Shown: one piece after another, positions 9,758-17,175 of the stretch
Numbering within the stretch: position 1 is the stretch's first letter
Layout of the letters: each line of letters starts with the position of its first letter
NCBI GenBank assembly: GCA_003134045.1
Contig: PLAH01000197.1
Span: 1-64,000, forward strand
From: Gammaproteobacteria bacterium
Lineage (GTDB): Bacteria; Pseudomonadota; Gammaproteobacteria; Steroidobacterales; Steroidobacteraceae
Direction of reading: 5' to 3'
Length of the DNA stretch: 64,000 nt
Program-made: the position numbers and the translations under genes
Notes under the pieces: generated by a model
What the model was told of the DNA's origin: nothing
Databases searched by the model: none
What the model saw: only the letters and a program-made list of their open reading frames with translations

Positions 9758-9991
9758 ATGCAAGTTTCAAAATGGGGCAACAGCCTCGCCGTCCGGCTTC
9801 CCGCTTCGGTAGTGGACGCCCTCGGGTTGAAGGAGGGCGATCAGATCGAAATTCAAGTGGCAGGCAAACGGTCATTCGATGTAACCAAGGCTCCCGGCGC
9901 TCGCGAGTTGCTGGCGCGCTTGCGAAAATTTCGCGGAACCCTCCCGGAAACTTTCAAGTTCGATCGACTCGATGCCAATGAGCGACGGTGA
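9758..9991 (+). CDS. AbrB/MazE-type antitoxin (VapB-like)
   Basis: 77 residues from MQVSKWGNSLAVRLP, the textbook start of a SpoVT/AbrB swapped-hairpin DNA-binding antitoxin. VVDALGLKEGDQIEI follows, and the C-terminal tail (LRKFRGTLPETFKFDRLD) would wrap the toxin. The first ATG at 9734 is less likely because MQVSKWGNS is the conserved family start. It overlaps the PIN toxin gene. Such pairs are usually autorepressed. A nonsense copy lies at 3515-3710. Confidence 0.88.
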   Translation: MQVSKWGNSLAVRLPASVVDALGLKEGDQIEIQVAGKRSFDVTKAPGARELLARLRKFRGTLPETFKFDRLDANERR

Positions 9992-10388
9992 GCGCTTTTT
10001 CGACACGAGTGTTCTCTTGTATTTGCTATCGGGGGACTCCCGTAAGGCCGACCGGGTCGAGCAACTAATTGCAGAAAGGGGAACGATCAGCGTTCAAGTC
10101 CTGAACGAATTCGCAGCCGTCGCTCTGCGCAAACTTCGGATGAAACTCGGAGACATCAGAGAAATCCTGGAAACGGTGCGCGCTGTTTGCACCGTCGAGG
10201 CACTGACCGTCGCGACTCACGATCGGGGCCTTACCGTCAACGAGCGCTACGGATTTTCGTTGTACGACTCGATGATCGTTTCGTCAGCATTGATGGTGGG
10301 TTCGGAAGTGCTGTACTCGGAGGACCTGCAGGACGGGCAGATCATCGACGGCCAACTGCGGGTGGCGAATCCATTTCTGCCGCCCTGA
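9972..10388 (+). CDS. PIN-domain ribonuclease toxin (VapC-like)
   Basis: A 138-residue PIN protein. ERFFDTSVLLYLLSGD holds the first catalytic Asp, VLNEFAAV the conserved Glu, and YDSMIVSSAL and LYSEDLQDGQ the later acidic residues. These proteins cut RNA when not bound by the antitoxin. The frame has two possible starts (9972 and 9978), both overlapping the antitoxin 3' end, so the pair is coupled. It ends 27 bases before an att copy, so this TA module lies at the edge of an insertion layer, where it would stabilise it. Confidence 0.9.
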   Translation: MPMSDGERFFDTSVLLYLLSGDSRKADRVEQLIAERGTISVQVLNEFAAVALRKLRMKLGDIREILETVRAVCTVEALTVATHDRGLTVNERYGFSLYDSMIVSSALMVGSEVLYSEDLQDGQIIDGQLRVANPFLPP

Positions 10389-10415
10389 GCGGGGCCCCGA
10401 ATCGGCGAGAAAGAT

Positions 10416-10461
10416 ATTCGTAATGCGTGGGTCAGGGGTTCGAATCCTCTTTGCGGCACCA
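10416..10461 (+). repeat. att copy: 46-bp tRNA-Thr 3' half
   Basis: Identical to 1182-1227, from the anticodon loop through the encoded CCA. There is no 5' half, so it is not a tRNA gene. It marks the junction between the VapBC layer and the next one. Confidence 0.9.
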
Positions 10462-10480
10462 AAAAAAATAAGAAAATCAA

Positions 10481-10683
10481 ACGTATACGTGACTCGTGCG
10501 TTCTCGCACCTGATTTCGCTGTAGCCACTTTTGTACCCGCACAATGCGTGGGTCGGGGACTGCGAACCCTTTTACGGCACCATAAAAATCATTAAAGGCA
10601 AACACATACGTGACGCTGGTGTTATCGCACGTGATTTCGCTGTGGCCACTCTTGTCCGACACAATGCGCGGGTCGGTGAGGGA
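10481..10683 (+). repeat. Two diverged tandem repeats carrying decayed att cores
   Basis: Copy 1 (10481-10562) and copy 2 (10602-10683) share a layout of ATACGTGAC, a TCGCAC element, GATTTCGCTGT.GCCAC, then ACAATGCG.GGGTCGG. Copy 1 continues into a degenerate tRNA 3' end (10543-10582, ending TTTACGGCACCA). The element GCTGTGGCCACTTTTGTACC recurs at 16769-16790, about 95 bases before the next att copy. These look like att sites of the same element family drifting after insertion. Confidence 0.6.
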
Positions 10684-11358
10684 TTTCCGCTCTCTGATCC
10701 AGCAATCGCCGCTCTCAAGGCCCGTCAGCAAGATAGAAAGGACCTGGCCTCTAAATGTAATGTTTGAACGGCAAGGGCAGCTGGTTTTCCGGCGTTGGCC
10801 CCGCCGTCAAAATCTCTCCAACGGCGCTTGCAAAACGAAGAGTAACAGGCAGTCCGTCACCATAGATGCACGCGTTGAAATTGAGCTTCGTTAAAGCCAT
10901 GACGTCTGCCATCACTATCAGCAAATCGGCGTCTCCGCATAGCAGATCAATTCGGAGTGGATTGCAGCACCACGTCGTCGCGGCCATGACTGGTCACTAT
11001 CACCGTTCCTCGATGAACAACGCCGCGTAAGCGGCCAAACTCGCGCTGAAAGTAAACAGGCGCAGGGCTCGGCGGATGTGGACGCCTTGGAAGCTGCACA
11101 CCAGCGATGATCTCCATCTGTTCGAGTATGCGATCAGAGCGACGGTCCAGCGCTTCCAATCTACGCTGCTCGATGGCTTGTGCGAGCGTGGTGTTCGAGG
11201 CACGGCGGGTGCCCTTCGATCTCGACCGTGGCTAGTCTGTTGCATTGACTACATTGCGGCCTATCGAACCTCCCTCCCTGTAAATGGTGAGGTTTAACCG
11301 CCTTGTGCCCGCTCGTCGGCACACTCAAGTTGAGCTTTAGGCGACCGCGCCGGACGAG
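10684..11358. other. Region without a confident gene
   Basis: About 675 bases. On the minus strand, short frames exist at 10751-10987 (MAATTWCCNPLRIDLL) and 10947-11159 (MEALDRRSDRILEQMEIIAGV). They overlap by 41 bases and would lie downstream of the kinase gene. They match no family I recognise, and codon use is not decisive. They may be remnants of the kinase operon or chance frames. Confidence 0.3.
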
Positions 11359-12762
11359 TCAAAATGAGAAGATGTCGTCTTTTGCTGGTGGAGCATTCGG
11401 CGGCACCGGCACCGGCACCGGCACGGGCGCCGGGGGTGGCAGCGGTGGCAACACGGCGCAAATGACGGGATGGTAGTCACCGACGGACCGACTAATCACC
11501 GCTGCACATCGACGGAATTCGTTCTCAAACTCGCAAGCGCGAATCTCAATGGCCACACGCTGCGCGACGTTGCTGTCCATGTCGGGTCCGCACACGTCGA
11601 AGAGACGATTCATCACGAACCATCGGTTGTGCTGTTCCGCAAGGATTGCCGTCGCGAGCACGGCATTGGCCTTGATCCCCACAGTGCCATGGTCGTAAAT
11701 TATCCGCAGACGCAGAGCCAGCACGTCACAGTAGTTGAAGTCGAAGTTCGGAGACTTTGCCCACTCGCAGTACTGATTCGCGATATCGACCCAAGAATCC
11801 GGGTCGCGCTCTTTGAGCCTTACGATGCGTTCCTCGGTCAGCGCCGAGAAAAGGAGACCGGCAAATGCGGGGTGCTCGACACCACGAACAAACCGCGCCA
11901 TGTCGGCGAACTCAGGCACCTGCATAGCGTCGATGTTCTCTAATTTCGCAGCCCAATGAGCAGCGGCGAGCGTCGCTTCCGTCTCAACAGGAATCTCTGG
12001 CGGGGTTGCAAGTACCTCAAAAAGTGCAGCTCGCAAACGATCCACTGATTTAAATCGCTTTTTCGGGTCAAGCTCGGTGCTCTTCTCGATTACGCAGGCT
12101 ATCTTTCCGGGAGCGCTGAGACGCTGGCAAGGTGCGCGCGTCGAATTTCCGAAGCAGTCGTGCAGGATGCAGCCGAAAGCGAAGATGTCTGCCGGGCATC
12201 CCGCTCTCTTGAAGTCAACGAATTGCTCGGGTGCGCCGTATGCCGGAGTGCCCCAAGCCTGGTTTGAAACAGTCAACTTCGTGGTGTTGGCTTCGATAGG
12301 TAACACTAAACCTAAATCCGCAAGCTTCCATCGCCCTTCATGCAAAAGAATATTGGAGGGCTGCAGGTCTCGGTGGGCGTAGCCGAGTGCATGCAGCGCT
12401 CCGAGAGCGTCTAATACTTGCCCAAATGCGGCCAGCAACTCCGGTGGATTGCCCTTGAGGCTCGACATTTGATGTTCAAACGTGGCCTCGGCGAGGGGCA
12501 TTACAAACGATGGCGGGTCTGCATCTAAGTCCGCGAAAAGGATTGGTACCACAAATTGGTCGGGAAGTGCGCGCTGCACCCGTACTTCACGTGCAAATCG
12601 CTTCCGTAGGTCCGGTAGATTCACGCCGCGCAATATGGTGTCACTTGGCTGAAGAACTTTACGCGCGGCGATTGATCCATCTTTCAGGCGCACACGCTCG
12701 ACGTAGCCAAAGCCGGTCTTGGCAATCACATCTAAGGATTCCATTTGCACGTTCGCTGTCAC
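11359..12762 (-). CDS. Hanks-type Ser/Thr protein kinase with C-terminal helical extension
   Basis: 467 residues. The kinase core has a short Gly loop (TGFGYVERV), the ATP Lys at about 35 (ARKVL) and the alpha-C Glu at about 59. The catalytic loop is HRDLQPSN (Asp 132), the metal Asp is in DLG (149-151) and the activation segment ends GTPAYGAPE (171-179). All catalytic residues are present. Residues about 260-440 are a separate helical region of no recognised family, and the tail is a Pro-Val repeat. There is no membrane segment, so it is cytosolic. The genomic setting, between att copies and beside a TIR-like protein, suggests defence or abortive infection. Confidence 0.85.
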   Translation of the reverse strand: MTANVQMESLDVIAKTGFGYVERVRLKDGSIAARKVLQPSDTILRGVNLPDLRKRFAREVRVQRALPDQFVVPILFADLDADPPSFVMPLAEATFEHQMSSLKGNPPELLAAFGQVLDALGALHALGYAHRDLQPSNILLHEGRWKLADLGLVLPIEANTTKLTVSNQAWGTPAYGAPEQFVDFKRAGCPADIFAFGCILHDCFGNSTRAPCQRLSAPGKIACVIEKSTELDPKKRFKSVDRLRAALFEVLATPPEIPVETEATLAAAHWAAKLENIDAMQVPEFADMARFVRGVEHPAFAGLLFSALTEERIVRLKERDPDSWVDIANQYCEWAKSPNFDFNYCDVLALRLRIIYDHGTVGIKANAVLATAILAEQHNRWFVMNRLFDVCGPDMDSNVAQRVAIEIRACEFENEFRRCAAVISRSVGDYHPVICAVLPPLPPPAPVPVPVPVPPNAPPAKDDIFSF

Positions 12763-13029
12763 TTCCTGTTCGATTTGAGCGAGGAAGTGTACCGGGCAGG
12801 GGCTGAGTCCAACCTTGCGCGGACTCTCATCTTTGCGGCCACTGTGCGAACGACGCGCAAATTTAAGTATTCGGGCTGTAGTTCCCCGGTCGGCGCTCGA
12901 TGGGCGCGCCGCTCAACTGAGGGAGACCCTCCCTGCGACCGGTCACCCTCCGTCGAAGGGCGCTAGCAGGTGACGCGCGGCGCCGTGGTCGCGGGCATCG
13001 CACGCGCGTAAAGTGGAAGTCGGGCACGC

Positions 13030-13171
13030 GTTCTACGCCTAACCCTCGAAAATTTCCACCAAAACGGTGGACATCCTCCTGACTCAAACCAGGGCGGACT
13101 GCACCAGACTCCTCTCGGACATTCTCATTGCGCTTGGATTTCTCCTGGCTTGATTCGCTGGCACCCATCAA
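13030..13171 (-). pseudogene. Inverted partial copy of the TIR-gene 5' end
   Basis: Read on the minus strand, this gives SQEKSKRNENVREESGAV and then LSQEDV. It matches the start of the TIR-like protein at 13366 (KPKRNENVREESGAG, VSQTDV). About 75 bp are nearly identical at DNA level, in opposite orientation, around 13070-13150 versus 13380-13455. The frame then turns into unrelated sequence. It sits upstream of the kinase gene and may be the head of a lost paralogue. Confidence 0.65.
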
Positions 13172-13365
13172 TAGCCGCGCGAACAGTGTTGACCGTGTCT
13201 ACACACAAAGAAGCCAAAATATACGTTTTTGGCCAGTCAAAAATAGAGGAACTTTCCGGCATATATCCGCATATCCCGGCATTTCTAGGATCAATATTTC
13301 ACATTACATGGACTTAATAGACGCCATATTGTAAAGTCAATGCCAGTTTCTCCAGGAAGGTAGTC

Positions 13366-14490
13366 ATGGCATCGAAAAAGGAAAAGCCCAAACGCAATGA
13401 GAATGTCCGAGAGGAGTCTGGTGCAGGCCGCTCTTATGTGAGTCAGACGGATGTTCCTGGGTTCTCACTCACGAACGCACTGAGGGTCCCTGAGGCACTT
13501 GATGCGAACTTCGCGCGCACCCCGGCGAAACCGCTTCGACTCGCGCAGGCAATGGATATGTCGCCGGGATCGTCGAGGTTCAGGATGTTGTGTGGTGCCG
13601 CTATCGCGTACGGGCTCACCGATGGCGGCTACAACGCGGACACTATTGGACTGACTGCACTTGGTCGCCGGATCGTCGCGCCGACAAGTGAAGGGGACGA
13701 CCTTGCTGCCAAGCGCGAAGCCATACTGCGCCCGCGTGTACTCCGCGAGTTTCTCACTCGGTATAACGAGGCAAAGGTCCCTCCCGAACACATCGCGCGC
13801 AACGTCCTTGAAGAGATTGGAGTCCCACAGGACAAAACTGCTGAGGTCTACAAGCTGGTGATGGAGGGCGCCGAAGCGGTTGGATTTCTCCGTCAGGTGA
13901 AGGGCCAACTGTATGTGGATCTCGATTCCACTGTGGAGGCAGCTGCGAGTGAAGATTCAGGAGAAGGCGCAGGGCCGCTGGATGAGGCGTCTACCTCCTC
14001 GACTGCTAAGGCGCCAGCACCATCACCCATGACTGCAACAGCGCCCGCCGTGACGCCACTGAAGCACACCAGCCGGGTGTTCATCACGCACGGGAAAAAT
14101 CAGGACATCGTTACTCAGCTTAAGGAACTGCTGACCTTCGGCGGATTCACGCCAGTGATCGCCATCGAGTCAGAGACGGTGTCGAAGCTACTGCCGGACA
14201 AGGTGATGGATGAGATGCGCGGTTGCAGCGCTGCAGTGATCCATGTGGGCGCCGAGCAGCGGATGATCGATGCAGACGGCAAAGAGCACCTCATGCTGAA
14301 CCAAAATGTTCTGATCGAGATTGGCGCCGCAATGGCGCTATACGGGCGCAAGTTCATCATGCTGGTAGAGAAGGGCGCCAAGCTGCCGTCGAATCTCCGG
14401 GGGCTGTATGAGGTTCGATATGAAGGTGGCAAGTTGGACTACGAGTCCACCATGCGCCTGCTCAAAGCTTTCAATGATTTCAGGAGTTGA
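13366..14490 (+). CDS. TIR-like (CAP12/Pycsar-effector type) domain protein
   Basis: 374 residues in three parts. First comes a short basic leader with KRNENVREESGA. Residues about 30-185 are a region with winged-helix-like segments (LTALGRRIVAP, GAAIAYGLTDGG). After an Ala/Pro/Ser linker, about residues 235-370 form a TIR-like nucleotide-binding domain. Its signature runs SRVFITHGKNQDIVTQL, CSAAVIHVGAE, LNQNVLIEIGAAMALYGRKF and LPSNLRGLYEVRYEG. Domains of this kind act as NAD-degrading effectors in anti-phage systems. No cyclase gene is adjacent, so the trigger is unknown. GGAAGG lies 9 bases before the ATG. The region upstream is AT-rich and probably holds the promoter. Confidence 0.82.
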   Translation: MASKKEKPKRNENVREESGAGRSYVSQTDVPGFSLTNALRVPEALDANFARTPAKPLRLAQAMDMSPGSSRFRMLCGAAIAYGLTDGGYNADTIGLTALGRRIVAPTSEGDDLAAKREAILRPRVLREFLTRYNEAKVPPEHIARNVLEEIGVPQDKTAEVYKLVMEGAEAVGFLRQVKGQLYVDLDSTVEAAASEDSGEGAGPLDEASTSSTAKAPAPSPMTATAPAVTPLKHTSRVFITHGKNQDIVTQLKELLTFGGFTPVIAIESETVSKLLPDKVMDEMRGCSAAVIHVGAEQRMIDADGKEHLMLNQNVLIEIGAAMALYGRKFIMLVEKGAKLPSNLRGLYEVRYEGGKLDYESTMRLLKAFNDFRS

Positions 14491-14496
14491 AAAGGT

Positions 14497-14603
14497 TAAA
14501 GGCTACTCACGGCCCGTGGACTTAGAAGGTCAAGCGCCGTCCAACAGCGCTCGATGCCACCACGGGCCGTGAGGAAAAGCCGGGATTCCAACACCCGGCC
14601 TGC
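14497..14603 (+). other. Strong hairpin pair, possible structured RNA or terminator
   Basis: CTCACGGCCCGTGG (14506-14519) and its exact reverse complement (14560-14573) form a 14-bp stem around a 40-nt loop. A second hairpin, GCCGGG/CCCGGC, lies at 14579-14599. A pyrimidine stretch follows, but there is no clear run of T. It lies just after the TIR-like gene and before a small gene. It could be a terminator, but the long loop and double hairpin are more elaborate than usual. Confidence 0.5.
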
Positions 14604-14651
14604 CCCCTTATATTCTACACATCGTCAGGCGATAACCCTCAAGGAGCGAGA

Positions 14652-14903
14652 ATGCCTATCCAAATGACGCAGCAGCAGATCGCCGAGTGGATACTGGAAA
14701 TCCTGGTAGAGGAACTCAAGCTGAAGCCGGGGGACAGGCTGCCCGATCAGCTGCTCAAGGAACGGTATCGCGCCCGCAAGGGCGACAGTGGCGACATCAA
14801 GATTGGTCTTGAGCTTGCCACGGAACTGGAGTGGCTGACACTTGACGAATTTGCTCCAACGCAGTTCCGCCTAACCGAGCTAGGTTACGAGAGCTTTAGC
14901 TAG
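14652..14903 (+). CDS. Small hypothetical protein, winged-helix-like
   Basis: 83 residues, acidic, starting MPIQMTQQQIAEWILEIL and preceded by AAGGAG 8 bases before the ATG. The order of predicted helices, then LKERYRARKGDSGDIKIGLELATELEWL and a short beta-like end (FRLTELGYESF), resembles a small winged-helix fold. I recognise no named family. It follows the TIR-like gene and the hairpins and may belong to the same defence locus. Confidence 0.6.
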   Translation: MPIQMTQQQIAEWILEILVEELKLKPGDRLPDQLLKERYRARKGDSGDIKIGLELATELEWLTLDEFAPTQFRLTELGYESFS

Positions 14904-15025
14904 GTGCCCTCGTGGTGCCAATCTTTGTTCGGCGATTGTTGGTTTGCAGGGCATAATGCGTATTTTATAATAGAATCAATGAGTTAAAGAGAAACTTCGG
15001 AATGTCGTTTTCTATAAGGTATCTA

Positions 15026-15058
15026 AAAATAGACTTTAAGCCGCTTTAGGTCTATTTT
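15026..15058 (+). promoter_or_regulatory. Palindromic operator candidate upstream of hipB
   Basis: AAAATAGAC (15026-15034) and GTCTATTTT (15050-15058) form a perfect 9-bp inverted repeat with a 15-bp gap. It ends 10 bases before the hipB-like start. HipB-type regulators bind such palindromes, so this is probably the autoregulatory operator. Confidence 0.6.
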
Positions 15059-15068
15059 ATGAGACCTT

Positions 15069-15404
15069 ATGAAAGCGACGAAAAACAAATCAGTCCTGCC
15101 GCTACGCCTGCGACAGGGCATTGCCAAGCTCGGCGCTGACATTGCCGTAGCGCGACGTAAGCGCTCCTTGACCATTGGCATGATGGCCGAGCGAATTGGC
15201 GTTCATAAAAATACCTACCTGAAAGTCGAGAAAGGCGATCCGACTGTCTCCTTCGGAATCTACGCCATGGCCCTTTTTGTTCTGGGGCTATCCGATGCAC
15301 TCACGGCTCTAGCCGATCCTGGCCGAGATGACACTGGCCTCTTGCTCGACGCAGATCACTTGCCGAAACGCGTCCGTGCGCCTAAGGAACCTCAAGCGTT
15401 ATGA
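15069..15404 (+). CDS. hipB: XRE-family antitoxin/regulator (HipB-like)
   Basis: 111 residues with a helix-turn-helix at about residues 25-80: LGADIAVARRKRSLTIGMMAERIGVHKNTYLKVEKGDP. The length, C-terminal tail and position directly before a HipA kinase identify it as the HipB-type antitoxin, which binds HipA and represses the operon. The stop overlaps the hipA start by 4 bases. A palindrome at 15026-15058 is the likely operator. Confidence 0.85.
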   Translation: MKATKNKSVLPLRLRQGIAKLGADIAVARRKRSLTIGMMAERIGVHKNTYLKVEKGDPTVSFGIYAMALFVLGLSDALTALADPGRDDTGLLLDADHLPKRVRAPKEPQAL

Positions 15405-16702
15405 AGCGCACGATCGGCGTGTTTCTCGGTGACGCCGGTCGTCGCATTGGCACGCTTCGCTTTGACAGCCAAGGCGCACGCCAAAGTGCCGCTTTCGAAT
15501 ACGACCGTCAGTGGCTTGCCGCTTCGGATCGATTCGCACTCGAGCCCGACCTGCCTTTGGTGACAGGCGCACAATTTCACAAGCCACCCGGCCGCGATGC
15601 ATCGATATTTCATGGCGCCATAGCCGATACCGAACCGGATGGGTGGGCGCGTCGCGTTATTCTTCGTGATTACGCCAAACGCCGCGCATTAGCTCGGGCG
15701 GTCGGAGAAGCGCAGGACCACCACCAGCCGCTCACCCCTATCGACTTTCTTCTCGCGGTCGATGATGTCAATCGCGTAGGGGCGCTTCGATTTCAAGACG
15801 AGGAAGGTGTTTTCCAGCGTGCGACCGGTGAAGGACAGCGAACCGCACCGCCATTGATCGAGCTGTCTATGATGATGACTGCTAGTCGGGCGGTCGAGAC
15901 CAACACCGAAACGGCAGAAGACCTTGCTTACCTTCGCGGTCGAGGGACTTCGCTGGGGGGGCTTCGACCAAAATGCTCTGTCATCGACTCTGATGGCGCG
16001 CTCAGCATTGGCAAGTTTCCGAGCATCGAGGATGAGCGGGCCGTTACCAAGGGCGAGGTCTTGGCGATGCAACTGGCAAAGGCGGCGGGGATCAATGCTT
16101 CGCAGGCACGGCTCATCGACAGCGACGGTATCCCCGTCACTCTGATTCGTAGATTCGATCGTACTGCCAAGGGGAGACTCATGTACGTCTCCGCCGCAAC
16201 ACTGCTTGGTGTGGACGTTGGAGCACCCACAGAACATACCTACACCGAAATAGTCGACGCAATACGTCAGCATGGAGCAGACGCACAAGCCGATATCGAA
16301 GAGCTTTGGCGCCGAATTGCCTTCTCGATCCTTATTAACAATGTTGATGATCACTTGCACAATCATGGGTTTCTTCATGTCGCAAAGGACCAATGGCGAC
16401 TATCGCCGGCTTTCGATATCAATCCCTTCCCCGATCGTCAGCGTGAACTGAAAACATGGATCTCCGAAGAGGCGGGTCCAGCGGCTTCGATCGATGCGCT
16501 GATGGCGGTTGCAGCCTATTTCAAGCTGGATAAGGAAGCTGCTGTCGAAATACTTGCAGAGGTCGAACGGACCGTTTCAAATTGGCGCGTGCGTGGCCGC
16601 GAGCTTGGAATGAGCGCAGCAGAACTCGAGCAATTCGCCGATGCTTTTGAGCATCGCGAGCGAGAGGTCGCGCAGTCAATCGTCCGAGAAAGGAGGGGTT
16701 AA
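15401..16702 (+). CDS. hipA: HipA-family Ser/Thr kinase toxin
   Basis: 433 residues, full HipA length. The N-terminal subdomain begins MKRTIGVFLGDAGRRIG. RGRGTSLGGLRPKCSV (about residues 178-193) is the nucleotide-binding loop. NNVDDHLHNHG (about 312-322) is the catalytic segment and SPAFDINPF (about 334) holds the metal-binding Asp. HipA kinases phosphorylate glutamyl-tRNA synthetase in E. coli and can induce persistence; the target here is unknown. No defects are visible. It is translated with hipB and lies at the end of the second insertion layer. Confidence 0.92.
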   Translation: MKRTIGVFLGDAGRRIGTLRFDSQGARQSAAFEYDRQWLAASDRFALEPDLPLVTGAQFHKPPGRDASIFHGAIADTEPDGWARRVILRDYAKRRALARAVGEAQDHHQPLTPIDFLLAVDDVNRVGALRFQDEEGVFQRATGEGQRTAPPLIELSMMMTASRAVETNTETAEDLAYLRGRGTSLGGLRPKCSVIDSDGALSIGKFPSIEDERAVTKGEVLAMQLAKAAGINASQARLIDSDGIPVTLIRRFDRTAKGRLMYVSAATLLGVDVGAPTEHTYTEIVDAIRQHGADAQADIEELWRRIAFSILINNVDDHLHNHGFLHVAKDQWRLSPAFDINPFPDRQRELKTWISEEAGPAASIDALMAVAAYFKLDKEAAVEILAEVERTVSNWRVRGRELGMSAAELEQFADAFEHREREVAQSIVRERRG

Positions 16703-16884
16703 AAACCGGATTTGGATCTGCGACCCCCTAAGTTATAAAAATTCAAATCTGTTCAAACATGGCTAGCATGCTGTGGCCACTTTTGTACCAGCACAAGCAG
16801 ATTTTCCACTTGTGTTACCGATGAAGATCGCGTTTGGCGTTCGTAAGATATTGATTGATAGGCATCGCTAGAAAGACCTGCGAG

Positions 16885-16929
16885 TTCGTAATGCGTGGGT
16901 CAGGGGTTCGAATCCTCTTTGCGGCACCA
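16885..16929 (+). repeat. att copy: 45-bp tRNA-Thr 3' half beside integrase
   Basis: Identical to tRNA positions 1183-1227. It lies 246 bases before the integrase start, the usual attL-int arrangement of P4-type elements. The matching right end is probably 28660-28681. Confidence 0.9.
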
Positions 16930-17062
16930 TTCACCCCGTCCAACGAAGTCTGATAATTTCCAGCGACGTCTAGATCGCTCGGAAAATCCCTGGATTTCTA
17001 GGCTCAAACTTTCCACGTCCGTCGATGCGCGTTTTTCGACGTCGATTGACAGCCAGACATTC

Positions 17063-17115
17063 CTGGGGGTACTTCTGGGGTACTCGGGTCTTCCGCGATA
17101 CCCCGGTACCCCCAA
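17063..17115 (+). promoter_or_regulatory. Integrase arm-site cluster (GGGGTAC repeats)
   Basis: Two direct copies of CTGGGGGTAC/CTGGGGTACT (17063-17083) face an inverted copy, TACCCCGGTACCCCC (17099-17113). The cluster lies between the att core and the integrase gene. A related GGGGTGCTTTTGGGGGTA sits at 28587-28604, inside the opposite end of the element. This is the expected layout for arm-type binding sites. Confidence 0.55.
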
Positions 17116-17175
17116 ATTCGGAGCCGCGCGACCTGACGCGATTTCGTTCACGCAACCGTCACGTGAGGTCCGACC

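Noticed and set aside
10416-10461. Additional tRNA-Thr genes at 10416, 16885 and 59094
   Set aside because: Only the 3' half is present and no acceptor 5' strand or D-arm can be drawn, so these are attachment-site copies and not tRNA genes.
11394-11460. Short Pro-Val repeat at the kinase 3' end as a possible CRISPR or DNA tandem repeat
   Set aside because: It is a six-base codon repeat encoding a Pro-Val tail within the kinase gene. No CRISPR array with regular spacers was seen anywhere in the window.
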